64,000 nt of DNA from UBA10348 sp002469915. Its GTDB lineage: Bacteria > Bacteroidota > Rhodothermia > Rhodothermales > UBA10348. The translations under genes and the position numbers were made by a program. The DNA lies in assembly GCA_029249345.1 (NCBI GenBank), contig JAQWHM010000016.1:62001-126000 (forward strand), in the 5' to 3' direction. Under the pieces are notes generated by a model that saw only the letters and a program-made list of their open reading frames with translations, was not told the origin of the DNA and made no database searches. This document shows, piece after piece, positions 18,395 through 27,900 of the stretch (its first letter is position 1; every line of letters begins with the position of its first letter).

Positions 18395-19351
18395 ATGAAA
18401 GTTGTTGATCTCTTAAAAACAGATGGAGCGCCTTCTATCTCCTACGAAATCGTTCCGCCTCGGAGAGGTGGCTCGATTCAGGATATTCTGGAAATAGTAG
18501 AGGGTCTAAAGGAATATGATCCTCCCTTTGTGGACGTGACTTCGCATTCTGCACAGGTGTACTACGAAGAGCAGCAAGATGGCTCCTGGCGCAGGCACAT
18601 CAAGCGAAAGCGTCCCGGTACTCTTGGGTTATGTGCTGCTATTCAGGGAAAATTTGGTATTCAAACGGTTCCCCATCTTCTATGCAAGGGCTTTACGCGA
18701 GAGGAGAGTGAAGATGCGCTAATTGAGTTGAACTACCTAGGGATCCAGAATGTCATGGCCCTTCGGGGAGATGATTCAGGATATGCGAAACCTATTGCGC
18801 ATGATCGAACCCGAAATGAATACGCCGTCGATTTGGTGAAACAGATCGATGATATGAATAAAGGTCACTATCTGGAACAGCTCATTGATGCCGCTCCAAC
18901 TGATTTTTGTGTAGGCGTCGCAGGATATCCAGAAAAGCATTTCGAAGCGCCAAACATTACCTGGGATGTCCTAAACCTGAAGAATAAAGTGGACGCGGGT
19001 GCCGGCTACATCACTTCCCAGATGTTTTTTGACAACGATGCTTTTTTGGGGTTCGAAACGCGGTGCCGAGAAGTGGGGATTACCGTTCCCATTATTCCAG
19101 GTCTGAAGATTTTGACTTCGAAACGCCAATTAAAGACCTTACCGTCCCGTTTTCATCTCCATATTCCTGAAGCACTAGCTGCTGAAATCGAATCTGCTCG
19201 AGATGAGGATGTACCCGAAATCGGTATTCGTTGGGCGCTGAAGCAATGCCAGGATCTACTGGATAAGGGACATAACAACCTACACTTTTACATTATCCAA
19301 ACACCTCAGCACGTATCACGTGTGGTGTCCTCTCTGCGCAAATTAGCTTGA
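18395..19351 (+). CDS. metF: methylenetetrahydrofolate reductase
   Basis: Reduces 5,10-methylenetetrahydrofolate to 5-methyltetrahydrofolate, giving the methyl group for methionine synthesis; an FAD TIM-barrel enzyme of the cytoplasm. The 318 residues include SYEIVPPRRGG with the catalytic Glu, VDVTSHSAQ, QTVPHLLCKGFTREESEDAL, QNVMALRGDD, FCVGVAGYPEKH and GAGYITSQMFFDND, all family hallmarks, then IPGLKILTSKRQLKTLP. I use the ATG at 18395, preceded by CAGG, rather than a TTG 60 bases upstream whose extra residues do not resemble MetF. The gene ends two bases before the converging ybeY stop. Confidence 0.95.
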   Translation: MKVVDLLKTDGAPSISYEIVPPRRGGSIQDILEIVEGLKEYDPPFVDVTSHSAQVYYEEQQDGSWRRHIKRKRPGTLGLCAAIQGKFGIQTVPHLLCKGFTREESEDALIELNYLGIQNVMALRGDDSGYAKPIAHDRTRNEYAVDLVKQIDDMNKGHYLEQLIDAAPTDFCVGVAGYPEKHFEAPNITWDVLNLKNKVDAGAGYITSQMFFDNDAFLGFETRCREVGITVPIIPGLKILTSKRQLKTLPSRFHLHIPEALAAEIESARDEDVPEIGIRWALKQCQDLLDKGHNNLHFYIIQTPQHVSRVVSSLRKLA

Positions 19352-19352
19352 T

Positions 19353-19772
19353 TTAACGACTCAAGTACTGATCTTCCAGTGTTTTCATGTGACTGCGTTC
19401 TTCGTCTGATGCGTCATCGTATCCAGCCAGATGTAACAGTCCATGGACAATGTATCTCTCGAGTTCCTGAATTACCGTTGTGCCGAACTCTACGTGCCGT
19501 TCGCGGGCCGTATCAACATCCACGTAGATCTCTCCCTCAAGGGATTGGCGGTCTTCTTCAAGAAGAAAGGAAATGACGTCGGTGTGGTAGTCGTGCTCTA
19601 GCCAGTTCTTATTAAGGTCCAGCACAGTGGAATGGTCGGTCAAAACAATCGAGATATCCGACCAGTTGATTTGTTCTCCGCTGAATACGTTCGAGACGAG
19701 TGTAAGAACTCGGGATTCCGAGGGGCAGTCGTTCGATTCGTCTAGAGTGACGCTGTACGTAAGGTTGGACAA
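19353..19772 (-). CDS. ybeY: endoribonuclease YbeY (16S rRNA maturation)
   Basis: Single-strand endoribonuclease of the UPF0054 family needed for 16S rRNA 3' end maturation and ribosome quality control. The 139 residues carry the zinc motif HGLLHLAGYDD, with His110 and His114; the third ligand position is Asp120 instead of the His found in E. coli. The Asp form is common in Bacteroidota-type YbeY. Upstream lie TDVISFLLEE and the GEIYVDVDTAR block. The start seems to be TTG at 19772, three bases after the stop of the previous gene, suggesting translational coupling. Secure as YbeY; the ligand change is lineage-typical. Confidence 0.93.
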   Translation of the reverse strand: MSNLTYSVTLDESNDCPSESRVLTLVSNVFSGEQINWSDISIVLTDHSTVLDLNKNWLEHDYHTDVISFLLEEDRQSLEGEIYVDVDTARERHVEFGTTVIQELERYIVHGLLHLAGYDDASDEERSHMKTLEDQYLSR

Positions 19773-19775
19773 GAC

Positions 19776-20228
19776 TTATCCTTGATCGCCAAAAAGGTCT
19801 TCCGTAACGGAAAGAGCAACACTACTCATGATGAGCTCTGGGGGAAGCTGGGTAAAGTCAGTAGAAAGCAGGTTGGTATCTACGTTGGCATACAGGGAAC
19901 AGCCAGCTTCCCGTTCCACAACGAGTCCATTAGACGTCTCCCCGCTTTTCGCAAAGAAAATGACCTCTCCGAGGTCTTCGCTGCAGAGAAACCCCGTGCA
20001 GCCTTGTAGTTGTAGAAAGGACGATGCAGCATAAACGGAAACCAGCGAGGTAAACTCGCCTTCGCTTAAACCTGTAGTCCGAACCGTGCGGTGAATCTCA
20101 AGCGTAATGCGCCGGCCACTGGACTCATCAGACAGCTCAAAACGAGCGAGTGATTCGTCCATTTTGCACTCTGTTGAAAGAGCAGTTTCGATACGCTTAA
20201 TATCCGCGTCAGAAAAAGTAAACGGCAT
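19776..20228 (-). CDS. hypothetical protein upstream of ybeY
   Basis: Not recognised. From the ATG at 20228 it is 150 residues; an upstream ATG/GTG-type start at 20261 would add 11. It begins PFTFSDADIKRIETALSTE, is mixed alpha/beta, has no signal peptide or membrane helix, and contains three cysteines in the middle (GCTGFLCSED, EREAGCSLY). It is coupled to ybeY (3-base gap), so a small cytoplasmic protein in an operon with a ribosome maturation factor. Codon pattern and tight spacing support a real gene; no function can be given. Confidence 0.65.
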   Translation of the reverse strand: MPFTFSDADIKRIETALSTECKMDESLARFELSDESSGRRITLEIHRTVRTTGLSEGEFTSLVSVYAASSFLQLQGCTGFLCSEDLGEVIFFAKSGETSNGLVVEREAGCSLYANVDTNLLSTDFTQLPPELIMSSVALSVTEDLFGDQG

Positions 20229-20447
20229 GTGTAAACGTGGTGTTTGTACTACCAGGACCAAAAAAACAGCCCGTAGGACGAAAGATAGAAGATGAAAGAT
20301 CTTTTTCCAACGATCCCTTGAGAGCTTTCAGGAAGAGCAGTTAGCCTAGAAACCTTTCAATACTGTTAAAAAAAGCATATTTCATCCAATCGTCAGCGTT
20401 GTGCTCTGTATGTTACGTGAAAGCAGGAGCAGGTTGCACTAGATTTT

Positions 20448-20846
20448 ATGTACTCAATGTTAACTGGAAAAAATATAGCCTTCGTGGGAGCCGTTTTGAG
20501 TGGAGTCGCCGTTTTGGTGGGCGCCTTCGGCGCCCATGCATTGAAAGACACCATTACTCCGGACCGTATGGCCACCTACCAGACAGCGGTCACCTATATG
20601 ATGTGGCATAGCTTTGCCACTATTTTGGCTGGAGTTGGATACCATTTCAAAGGAGAAAGGCGGTATCGCTTGGCTGGATTGGGCTTTTTGATTGGTATCG
20701 TACTCTTCTGTGGCAGTTTGTTCACTCTGGTACTGACCAATGTGACTGCCTTTGGCGCGATTGCACCTATAGGAGGGACGTGTTTTGCAGCAGCTTGGAT
20801 TCTTCTTGCCGTTGCCTTCAGAGATACGCTAAATCCGTCGGCTTAA
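20448..20846 (+). CDS. DUF423 family inner-membrane protein
   Basis: A small membrane protein of the DUF423 (YgdD) family, of unknown biochemical function. The 132 residues have four helices and the family signature at the N-terminus, GAVLSGVAVLVGAFGAHAL followed by KDTITPDRMATYQTAVTYMM and WHSFATIL. The second half, GLGFLIGIVLFCGSLFTLVL and GAIAPIGGTCFAAAWILLA, also fits. An in-frame ATG three codons later is possible. The gene converges on the 118-residue gene, overlapping its end by four bases. Family call secure. Confidence 0.92.
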   Translation: MYSMLTGKNIAFVGAVLSGVAVLVGAFGAHALKDTITPDRMATYQTAVTYMMWHSFATILAGVGYHFKGERRYRLAGLGFLIGIVLFCGSLFTLVLTNVTAFGAIAPIGGTCFAAAWILLAVAFRDTLNPSA

Positions 20847-21199
20847 GCTTCTTCTTCTTCGAAAAGGAGCGTGATACTCGGAGCTAGATGGTGTGCTCGA
20901 GCAAGAGCCAGTAATTCTGTGGCTACTTCTTCAGCGGATTCGTACGTGCCTACTTCGCGACTGTCTACGGCTAGAGCATAACCAATGTCGTCTGGTTCAC
21001 CCGGCTCGTAGTCTTCCCATTCCGTGGCTTCCTCAAGGACGAATAATCCATCTTCAGGAGCAAAGGAAGCGACGTATCGCTCACAGTTTTCTTCCTGGTC
21101 GATCAAGCTAAGGTTGCCGAGAGCCTCGTATTCTTCGTCGTAAAAAAGGGTCTCGGCAATGAGACGAATGGTGAACTGGTCGGTATTGAACGCTGACAT
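20843..21199 (-). CDS. hypothetical acidic cytoplasmic protein
   Basis: Not recognised. The 118 residues are strongly acidic (for example ATEWEDYEPGEPDDIGY and a C-terminal LLFEEEEA run) with no membrane helix or signal peptide. An alternating strand/helix pattern (YALAVDSREVGTY, then a helix EEVATELLALARAHH) suggests a small folded domain. It starts at an ATG 44 bases downstream of the end of lipB on the same strand, so it may be the last gene of a sprA-lipB transcript. Its end overlaps the DUF423 gene by four bases. Confidence 0.68.
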   Translation of the reverse strand: MSAFNTDQFTIRLIAETLFYDEEYEALGNLSLIDQEENCERYVASFAPEDGLFVLEEATEWEDYEPGEPDDIGYALAVDSREVGTYESAEEVATELLALARAHHLAPSITLLFEEEEA

Positions 21200-21243
21200 G
21201 TGCTCGGCCTCCAGTGACTTAGGGATGGGATGCGTGAAGATCG

Positions 21244-21984
21244 CTATGCACCAAGATACACCTCTAAGAAAGCCTTTGCATCATTTCTTTCAAGCATTTC
21301 CACCCTTGCATCGAATACATTAGCGAAGTGATTCATGATCCGGTTTTCCACCTCAGAACGCTCTAACTGCTCCAGCTTTTCCATCTCCATGGAAGTCACT
21401 CCGCGATCATCAATACCACAAGGAACGATCATGGAAAAGTGATCAAGTTTGGTAGCCATGTTTAGGGCGAAGCCGTGCATCGTGACCCACCGACTACAAC
21501 GAATTCCCATAGCACAGATTTTCCGTTCACTTCCGGGCGTTCCTGTAATCCAGACACCGGTTCGATCTTCGAATCGATCCGCTGTGATGTTATAGTCGGC
21601 ACACGTTCGAATAATGACATCTTCCAGATCTCTCAAATACCGATGGATGTCCGTATAGAAGTGGTCTAGATCTAGAATGGGATATCCCACAATTTGTCCA
21701 GGACCGTGATAGGTGATATCGCCACCGCGGTCAATCTTAACAAACGTGGCTCCATGTGATTTCAATTCTGCTTCATTCGCAAGCAAATTAGATGCGTCCC
21801 CGCTTTTGCCTAGGGTGAACACGGGAGGATGCTCAATCAATAAGCATACATGAGGTATACTTTTTGGTGAGTCTGAGCGCTTATTCGTTATCAGCCGATC
21901 TTGGAGTTTCTGTTGAAGCGCCCACGCCTCTTCGTACTCCATATGCCCGATGCGACAAAAAACGATATGTTGTTTGTTGCTCAA
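21244..21984 (-). CDS. lipB: lipoyl(octanoyl) transferase LipB
   Basis: Moves octanoate from acyl carrier protein to the lipoyl domains of pyruvate and 2-oxoglutarate dehydrogenases; cytoplasmic. The 246 residues contain the RGGDITYHGPGQIVGYPIL motif, the catalytic Lys in ERKICAMGIRCSRWVTMHG, FALN and the catalytic Cys in IVPCGIDDRGVTSM. A TTG at 21984 is the likely start because it restores the family N-terminus (CRIGHMEYEEAWALQ); the next ATG, 42 bases on, would remove part of it. The TTG lies only four bases after the sprA stop, so lipB is probably translated by coupling to sprA. Secure. Confidence 0.95.
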   Translation of the reverse strand: MSNKQHIVFCRIGHMEYEEAWALQQKLQDRLITNKRSDSPKSIPHVCLLIEHPPVFTLGKSGDASNLLANEAELKSHGATFVKIDRGGDITYHGPGQIVGYPILDLDHFYTDIHRYLRDLEDVIIRTCADYNITADRFEDRTGVWITGTPGSERKICAMGIRCSRWVTMHGFALNMATKLDHFSMIVPCGIDDRGVTSMEMEKLEQLERSEVENRIMNHFANVFDARVEMLERNDAKAFLEVYLGA

Positions 21985-21987
21985 GGA

Positions 21988-24900
21988 TCAGTTCGCGATA
22001 CTGACACGAATATTGAACGTGCCATTGATGTTCACAGAGGACGGCTGACGAGAATCTTCTGAATCGAATTTCTCATATTTCAGCGTGAAGTTAGCTTGGA
22101 CTCGATTGCTAAACTGGTAGGATATCGTTGGGGTAATGGTCAGTCGCGTGTGCGCCGTGACCAGCGAAATATTGTCTCCCTCCAGAGCGCTCTTTAAAAC
22201 AAATTCGGGATCCGACAGTGCCTGTTCAAGGGCCCGTCGCAATCGGAGACGCTGGTCTTGTGTTTTTGAACGAGTTACGTTGAGGGTGAAGTTGGCTCGA
22301 TTATTCAGAACTCGCTTGAAAAAGGGCAATCTCATTCCAGATTTCTGAAAACTAATCTGTAAACCTAGTTCGTCCGTCTTGTTTTCACTGACCTCGAAAT
22401 TACTCGTGCTCAATGAATAGGAATTGCTTTTTGACCATGTTATGCCGGTCTGAATGCTGCCTTTCCATGTGACATCAACGCCTAAGAGAGGTGAGTAGCG
22501 CTCATTGATACGCACATTGTTGATCTGGAACTCTTCGACAGCAAATTCGATGCGATTTTGTCCGAGTTCGAGCGTTTTGAGCGTGTCATCGCTGGCAAAA
22601 GCCGTATTCGTATTGAAATCGGCTGCATAGTCACCTGAATACTGATGTCGCAGGGATACCGATTTAGTCAGGGCTCTAATTATGGGCCAATTTGAAAGGC
22701 CTGAATATTGAATCTGCCAGGTGGGCTTTGGCATTGGCGCTATTCCTAGGTCATCCACTGTATTCGTGCCTTTGATAAAGGCCTTGCTGAAGTCTTCTAC
22801 TACCGAGCGGTTGGTCAGAACCACTTTCCCATCTCCATTGGCATCCGGAACGACTAAAGCTTGATCATCGCCTAGAGCCTCGAAGTCGTCTTGGAACGTA
22901 GCTAATTGACTCGAGAACATATCTAAATAGTCGGCACCGAATGCCCAAACACTGGCTTTGTTTGAGCCTGATCTTGTGATCGTTGTATCTATGCCCATGA
23001 AGAATCCTGCATCATCCGTGATAGGGCGGAAGGAGAACGTCTTTCCGTCTTGCAACTCCAGATTCCAGTTCAATGAAATCGACAATTCGGACGAAGGATT
23101 CAGGGAGGTACGTGCTTGAAAACGATGTCCATCGCTCAGTTGGTCAGCGACCTGAAGGGACGGGTCTACAAATCGATCCTCGATGTTGAATCCTCTTTCT
23201 CGTCCAAATCGATACCCTAGCGATGCTCCTCTTCCGTTGAAGGCATCTTTTAGGCTGTAGTAGGTTGCGACATCTTGCAAGACACCCTCTTCGTCATAGA
23301 TAGGCGTACCGACATTTGTGGAAGCTGCAGACTGCGTACCATTGTATGTCATGTTAAAGTCTCGGATTCCAGTAATACCCAAGACGAGCTGGCGGGCATA
23401 GGATACCAACCTACCTGAGAAACCGGGCCCTTTTTCTTTTTCTTCTTCCTTGGCCACTCCGCCCTTTTCGATAGGCAATTCTTCGGGAAGTTCAACACCC
23501 GAAGCTTTTGCTACCTTTCGGGCATCTCTCAGCTTCTTGCGTTCATCTTTTTCCTTTTGTTTTTCCGCACGGGCCGATTCTTTATCCTTTTTGTACGATG
23601 ACTGTGCATCTTCAATGGATTGATAGAAGCCAAATTTCCGCCAAGCTTGCTGGAATTTGAGCGATAAACCGCTTCGAATATCGATGGTGTTTCGAATTGA
23701 AGCACCCGTATTTCTACCTACCGGTCCATTCTGCCAGTCAAACGTGGCGCGATAGCCCATATCCTGTACCTGGATCCAGTCCAGAAATCGGATCTTGGCA
23801 ATGCGGGGTTTAAACGTAGCATTGAAGACCTGATTATGTCGATCCGTACGAGGAGTGATTTTTCCCGATAGGAAATTACCGACCACACTTCGACCAGAAA
23901 TGACGGATAACTGTCCAACTTCGAACGCATTAGACAACTGGGAATCAGGAATGAGTCCCAGGTCAATAGCATCAGCAAGGCTTGTATTGAAGAAAGACGT
24001 ATCCGGAAGAACGACGTTAAACAGAGTGTCAACACCAGCCGTATTGAGACTCTGGTCAGTTGATATGTCAAAACTCAAGTTTAGGAATCCGAATGGATTG
24101 TACTGCAACTGGAAGTCTCTATTGTGAGCAAAGGCATGCTTCTCTCGTAAAGGGAAGCGAATAGCCAGCGGCGTACTAGTTGTGTCTCCAGCTACGATGA
24201 CTGGGCGCTCTCTCGTCTGACTGAAATTTCTATTGAATGACCCTGTTGTCGATAGAGAGCTGGGCACATAGTTGAAAGCCAATCCGCTCAGTTTGTTGAG
24301 GACCGGTATCGGATCCAGAAAAAACAGGGGTCTCAACGTTTTGGGCTTGCGAGAGCTGAATCGATAGGAAAGCGATGAACTCCACTGCCAGCGATCATTC
24401 ATCTGTTGAGATGGGCTGCGGCCATCCACGTTGGATTGAGAATAGGAAAGGTTGATTCCGTCAACGGTGTTTCTGAGAATCTTGTTACGCGAACCCGTTT
24501 TACCAACGCGCGTGGATAGGGATTGGGTAAAGGTGTACGTCTGAGCTGCTTGCGTTGCTTCTGTTCGGGCTTCAGATTTTTCGACCGCATCGAGGTCTTC
24601 TCGTTCATCAATTTGAGCCAAGATTTCTTCTAGACGAATGTCACCCCTTGTTGGGGAAAACCGCGGTGTCGTCGTGTTTGATTGTACCTGGACATTCACG
24701 GGTAAGCTCCATCCAAATCGCTCGGGAAGCACCTTGTCGGCATTGACCTCCGTCGTTACCGTCCAGTTATTGATGTTCATCTGCTCCCTTTCGCCAAGGC
24801 TTGAGGAGAGAGACCCAAATCCATCTGTCTGGCGTTTGAAGCTGGCTTTCACTCTACCCAAGTCAGCCAGTTTGATATCTAGGTTGGAGATTGCAGCCCA

Positions 24901-27900
24901 ACCGTTTTTGGAATCGTAACCCGATACCCGGAGCTCGTTTATCCAGACAGTGATATCCTCCAGAATATGCTCGTAGCCAATTTGTGTCGAGTCTGCTGCG
25001 TTTCGAACACCGATTACAATGCTGTTTACTTTTCCAAGAGAGGGGGTCCCGCGAATTCCTAGACGCGACCCGGGTGGAGCGAATTCTTCCGCATCTGGGG
25101 CATCGGAAGTCCGTAATTCTCCATTCAAGACATTGTAGAAGACGCTGTCGGTTGGGAAGGCAATTCGATCTCTAGCTACTTTTAGCTGGTTTAGGGCACC
25201 TAGCTCAATGTTCATGGAGCCTAGGTCTCTGAATTCGCCGTCATAGTCCACATTGGTTTGCCACAACAGGTCGGAGGACCCAGCTGATTCATAACTCGGA
25301 GTGAGCGGCTGTTCATATTCGTAGTAATCATTGGTCTCATTCGAGCCCAAACGCACGAATAGTTTCGCTTTTGATCGGCCTTCATCCAGTGGGAGGGAGG
25401 CTAGATCTGTTCCATCAGCCAAAATCCCATGCATGTGGAGAAACATGCGGAGATTGGAATATTTGAGCAAGTCTAGACCCGTATTCTGGGTTTTGAAAAT
25501 GGCTCTCTGTTTGCCAGGGGGTAAGTTCTCCACCCTTACGACCAGTGACTGCTCACGTGCATTCTGAACCCTACCACTAGCTAGGCGGGACTGACTCACA
25601 ACTGCACCTGTCGGAGGCGTGTAGGTCTCCGCGTTCTCCTCATTGTTAATACTCGAGATTGTCAGTCGAGTATCTGTGCCTGTCGTATCTGAAACGGTTT
25701 CGTGCTCTAGTGTGACCTGGCTAGACTTCTGCCACTGAGAGCCAACAAGCTCTAATGAAGCGAAACGCATGGTCACAGGTACTTCGTGCCCGGTAGTCCA
25801 CAGGCGCATAAATTCGATCAGAGAGAAATCCTGAATATCACCCACTTTTCGAGAATACTGTTGCACAGGAATCCGGACTTGATACCACCCCGTGCCTTGT
25901 CCATCTGCATTGGCCACTTCGCCGACGATGTAATCATCCACGCGAGTAGGAACAGCCAATGAATCTAGCGCCCGCTTGGAGAGAGGAATCTCATACTGAA
26001 AGTAGCTGTTTTCGGTATCGACGGTTGAGTTGAGGTTCTTGTCCTCGGAATCAGGGAATCGAGAATTACCACGCTTCAGTGACGTATTGGTCGCCAACTT
26101 CGTCTGAGTTTCGAACGCATTCAATTCATGGCCAGCAAAATAGCGGGCGAAATGCTGCTGAAAGGTGGCTCTATTAGGGAAGAATGTCGAGTTTTCGAAA
26201 TACTGGCTATTCGCGAAGTAGTGGTAATCATCTCCTGACGGATCGGCCATCGCTTTGGCCACCTCTGCTCGATAGAGGGGGTCACTAGAGTTTTGATCTA
26301 ACGAATTCAGAAAGTTTGCGAAGTGGATCTGTTCAGTTGCGAAAGGAGGGTAATCAGGGCTAGAACTCACTAATCCATCAAGACCCAAGTCTTCCGTTCG
26401 CCTCGACGCGTCGTCAATATCAACGACGCTGTTTTGCGTCCCGGTAGGGGTACGACCCCAGTCTAGGATACCGGCTTCTGTTACGGTAGATGTGGAAAGA
26501 CCGTCTTCATTGTTGAGTTTCTCATCAGGAAGTACGTCCTCCGAGATTGAGCCTAAATCAACGTAGAATTTGGCATCAGCCCCAGCATCTTCCGCTTGGT
26601 TTTCTGGGAAGGGGCGGAAAATAAATTCGACAAAATCGATGTTCTTAAGACTGAAGTCTGTAAAACCTTCCGGTAAACGCTGAGTCATCCCACCCCAAGC
26701 GTCCTTCGGAGTGTCTAGGAATTTTCTAAGGTTACGGGTGTAGTTATACGGACCGCGTGCAGACGGATTGAAATAAATATCAAATGTCTCGAGAGTCGGA
26801 TCAATTTCTGCGCGAGTATCCCGATTCGGAAAAACTTCGTCGATACGGAAAATCTTGATGGATTCCCCGTTGAAGGCGATCGTGGGTACTTCACGTAGCA
26901 TATTGGCGTTAATCCGGTACCAAGCGAAACTCCCTCTCCAGTTGGTGCGCAAAGAGTCTGAGAGAGATCCGGATAAGACACCAAATCGGTCGAGAGCTCC
27001 GATGGAATCAGGCGCGGCAGCTAACGCCCATGTACCTGGTTGCATCATCGTGAAGGTGTTTTCGAATCCTTCAAAGTCATCGATGTAGGAGGTCCCTCCA
27101 AGTTCATCTGAAGAGAAATCACGTCCAACGTCTCTCAATTCCCGACGCGTCCTTTCGAAGGCAATAGTCTGCGTATTTGAGGGGCGTAGTTGAGCAAACT
27201 CTCCAGTCAGGTTGATGCTACTGGGTTCTTTGGTTTGCAGAAGAGGGATATAATCGATGGCTCTCGTCATCCAGCGTGGCTCTAACTTGAGTGTTCCATC
27301 GACGCCCCAAATGGTATTTGAGATGGGCTCTTCCCCGATCCGATATTTGTCAATTGGAGACTTCTGGTTCATGCGCATGAGCGTTGCACCAAGCGAAAGG
27401 CGCTCATCCATAAAATAGTCTGCTCGCATCCCAACCAGGGTCTTTTTCTGGATATTGAAGAACGAGTTCTGCTCAAACTCAATTTCAATATCACGCCCTG
27501 CCGTCAGGAAGGCTGGATTGGTGATACTGACCAACCCAGTACCAGAATATTCCACCATGAAATCAGTGCCTTCGTTCAGGGGAGTTCCCCCTGCTGTAAC
27601 CCGGACGGAACCCGGAATGACACCCGAAAATGCATTCAGATCATAAGAAGATTTAACAGAGCCTTTATAGGACCCTCGGATGCGGTACACATCATGCTGA
27701 CTGTCTCGTCTTGCGTTCGCCTTTTTCTGAAGATACAGGGCATCAAATACAAAGACATCCTCCAGATTCTGTTGAGCTTCCGGCGGACCACCACCTTCAG
27801 CAATCACGGTGCTCAAGCGAGATCCAAAGGGCTCCAGATAGGGAAAAATCAGCGTACCATCACCGGGCATAATGGTATAGTTGACAAGGAAGTCAAACAG

